Assembly (NCBI GenBank): GCA_002483395.1
Contig: DLHV01000112.1
Location: 1-6,125 of the forward strand
Direction: 5' to 3'
DNA: 6,125 nt
Source of the DNA: Chloracidobacterium sp. UBA7659
GTDB lineage: Bacteria; Acidobacteriota; Blastocatellia; Pyrinomonadales; Pyrinomonadaceae
The notes under the pieces are model-generated. The model ran no database searches, was not told where the DNA came from, and worked only from the letters and a program-made list of their open reading frames with translations. The position numbers and the translations under genes were made by a program. Below, one piece after another: positions 5,592-6,125 of the stretch. The number at the start of each line of letters is the position of its first letter. Within the stretch, counting starts at the first letter, position 1.

Positions 5592-5619
5592 CTGTGTTTA
5601 TCTGTGTTCATCTGTGGAC
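5590..5619 (-). repeat. Right terminal inverted repeat, three 10-bp units
   Basis: Read on the minus strand this is GTCCACAGAT, GAACACAGAT and AAACACAGAT. A fourth degenerate unit (GAAGACGGAT, 5589-5580) continues into the GxxExxY coding sequence. It overlaps the DinB stop codon at its outer end and the first two bases of the GxxExxY start codon (5591-5590) at its inner end. Confidence 0.85.
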
Positions 5620-6095
5620 TAAATTGATTTAGAAATTTGCCGGATAGCTCCAAGATGATAAGCCGTATGTGTGACCATGCCTATCGCCATTCCTACACGT
5701 TGTTCATTCCAGTCTTCGACCGATGCCACGCAGCGAAGCGTGTTCTCGTAAGAATGTTTGACACTGTCGCGCAATGCGTTCCATTCGGCATCGTTGACGG
5801 TTTCTATCAGCCAGCTATCTTCCCAGTTTACACTCTCGGTGCGGCCGTTGATGAATTCACAAAGGCGGTCGAGATAGAATTTTGCGTGCTCGGTCTGGGC
5901 GGCGATGGTCGTGTAGTGAAACTCCTTTGACGCCGCGTCGGCCGATAATCCTTCCAAAGTGCTGAAAATACCAACGCCGCGGTCGAGATATGCGCTTGGC
6001 TGACCCTCGGGCGAGCCTTCGAAGGTTTCGCGCAGAAGATACGCGACCGACGCCGTGAACTGCTGGACTGTGATGTGATTTTTATCGTTTTCCAT
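5619..6095 (-). CDS. DinB-superfamily four-helix-bundle protein
   Basis: This 158-residue protein carries the DinB/YfiT-type metal triad: His70 in AAQTEHAKFYLDRL and the HxxxH pair His143/His147 in MVTHTAYHLGAIRQI near the C-terminus. Members include thiol-dependent metalloenzymes (bacillithiol/mycothiol transferases) and many uncharacterised stress-related proteins. This one is of ordinary length and cannot be placed further. The C-terminal GAIRQISKSI is a normal family ending, so the abutting repeat has not truncated it. I prefer ATG 6095, which has AAGG nine bases upstream (6108-6105). An in-frame ATG at 6116 would add seven residues, but its upstream region is cut by the window edge. Confidence 0.85.
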   Translation of the reverse strand: MENDKNHITVQQFTASVAYLLRETFEGSPEGQPSAYLDRGVGIFSTLEGLSADAASKEFHYTTIAAQTEHAKFYLDRLCEFINGRTESVNWEDSWLIETVNDAEWNALRDSVKHSYENTLRCVASVEDWNEQRVGMAIGMVTHTAYHLGAIRQISKSI

Positions 6096-6125
6096 TTGTG
6101 CTAACCTTGGTTCCATAAGAGTGTA

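Larger units (their letters stand above)
5124..5619. mobile_element. Putative GxxExxY cassette bounded by 30-bp inverted repeats
   Basis: The 496-bp unit consists of a left repeat (5124-5153), one complete gene (5163-5591) and a right repeat (5590-5619). The two repeats are reverse complements at 28 of 30 positions. The right end coincides with the first base of the TAG stop codon of the DinB gene, as read on the plus strand. The left end lies nine bases before the VOC start codon, so the cassette occupies nearly the whole gap. No transposase and no clear target-site duplication are visible. Past mobility is therefore inferred from structure alone. Confidence 0.5.

Noticed and set aside
5124..5619. 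CRISPR array
   Set aside because: The repeated units are 7-10 bp, directly adjacent and inverted, with no 25-40 bp repeats separated by spacers and no cas genes.

Overview
The window looks like chromosomal DNA from a Gram-negative, outer-membrane-bearing environmental bacterium of moderate GC content. Acidobacteriota (Blastocatellia-like) is my best guess. That rests on the mix of genes and on the style of the intergenic repeats, and it is inference because there is no rRNA or marker gene. Every protein gene I can support is on the minus strand, so transcription runs from right to left.

Layout, right to left in reading order: a DinB-superfamily four-helix protein (6095-5619); a GxxExxY / PDDEXK_3 protein (5591-5163) enclosed by near-perfect 30-bp inverted repeats; a small VOC/glyoxalase-fold protein (5114-4701); a DAO-type FAD-dependent oxidoreductase (4583-3360) with an apparent in-frame GC-rich palindromic insertion; an HDAC/AcuC-type zinc deacetylase (3226-2282); a double zinc-ribbon protein (2211-1930); a PaaG-type enoyl-CoA isomerase of the crotonase fold (1839-1045); and the N-terminal 247 residues of a FecA-like TonB-dependent receptor (741 to the left edge), which is missing from a simple ORF listing because its stop codon lies outside the window. 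The receptor has a candidate sigma70-like promoter with a strong Fur-box match directly downstream.

The genes do not form one recognisable pathway. They look like catabolic and housekeeping genes of a heterotroph: acyl-CoA isomerisation, amine or amino-acid oxidation, deacetylation and iron-complex uptake. Only DinB and VOC look like an original pair, because they would be about 10 bp apart without the GxxExxY cassette.

The most notable content is between, and once inside, the genes. Four gaps hold imperfect inverted repeats whose arms are arrays of short units with fixed periods: 8 bp (965-1037), 7 bp (1848-1927), 8 bp (3236-3350), and 10 bp (5124-5153 with 5590-5619). The last pair encloses a complete gene whose start codon lies inside one repeat arm. 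A fifth element of a different, GC-rich hairpin type lies in frame inside the oxidoreductase gene. The start region of the oxidoreductase is locally duplicated and has an inverted copy over the stop codon of the upstream VOC gene. The only stretch of about 300 bases without a gene is 742-1044, which holds the receptor leader, the Fur box, the promoter and the 965-1037 repeat.
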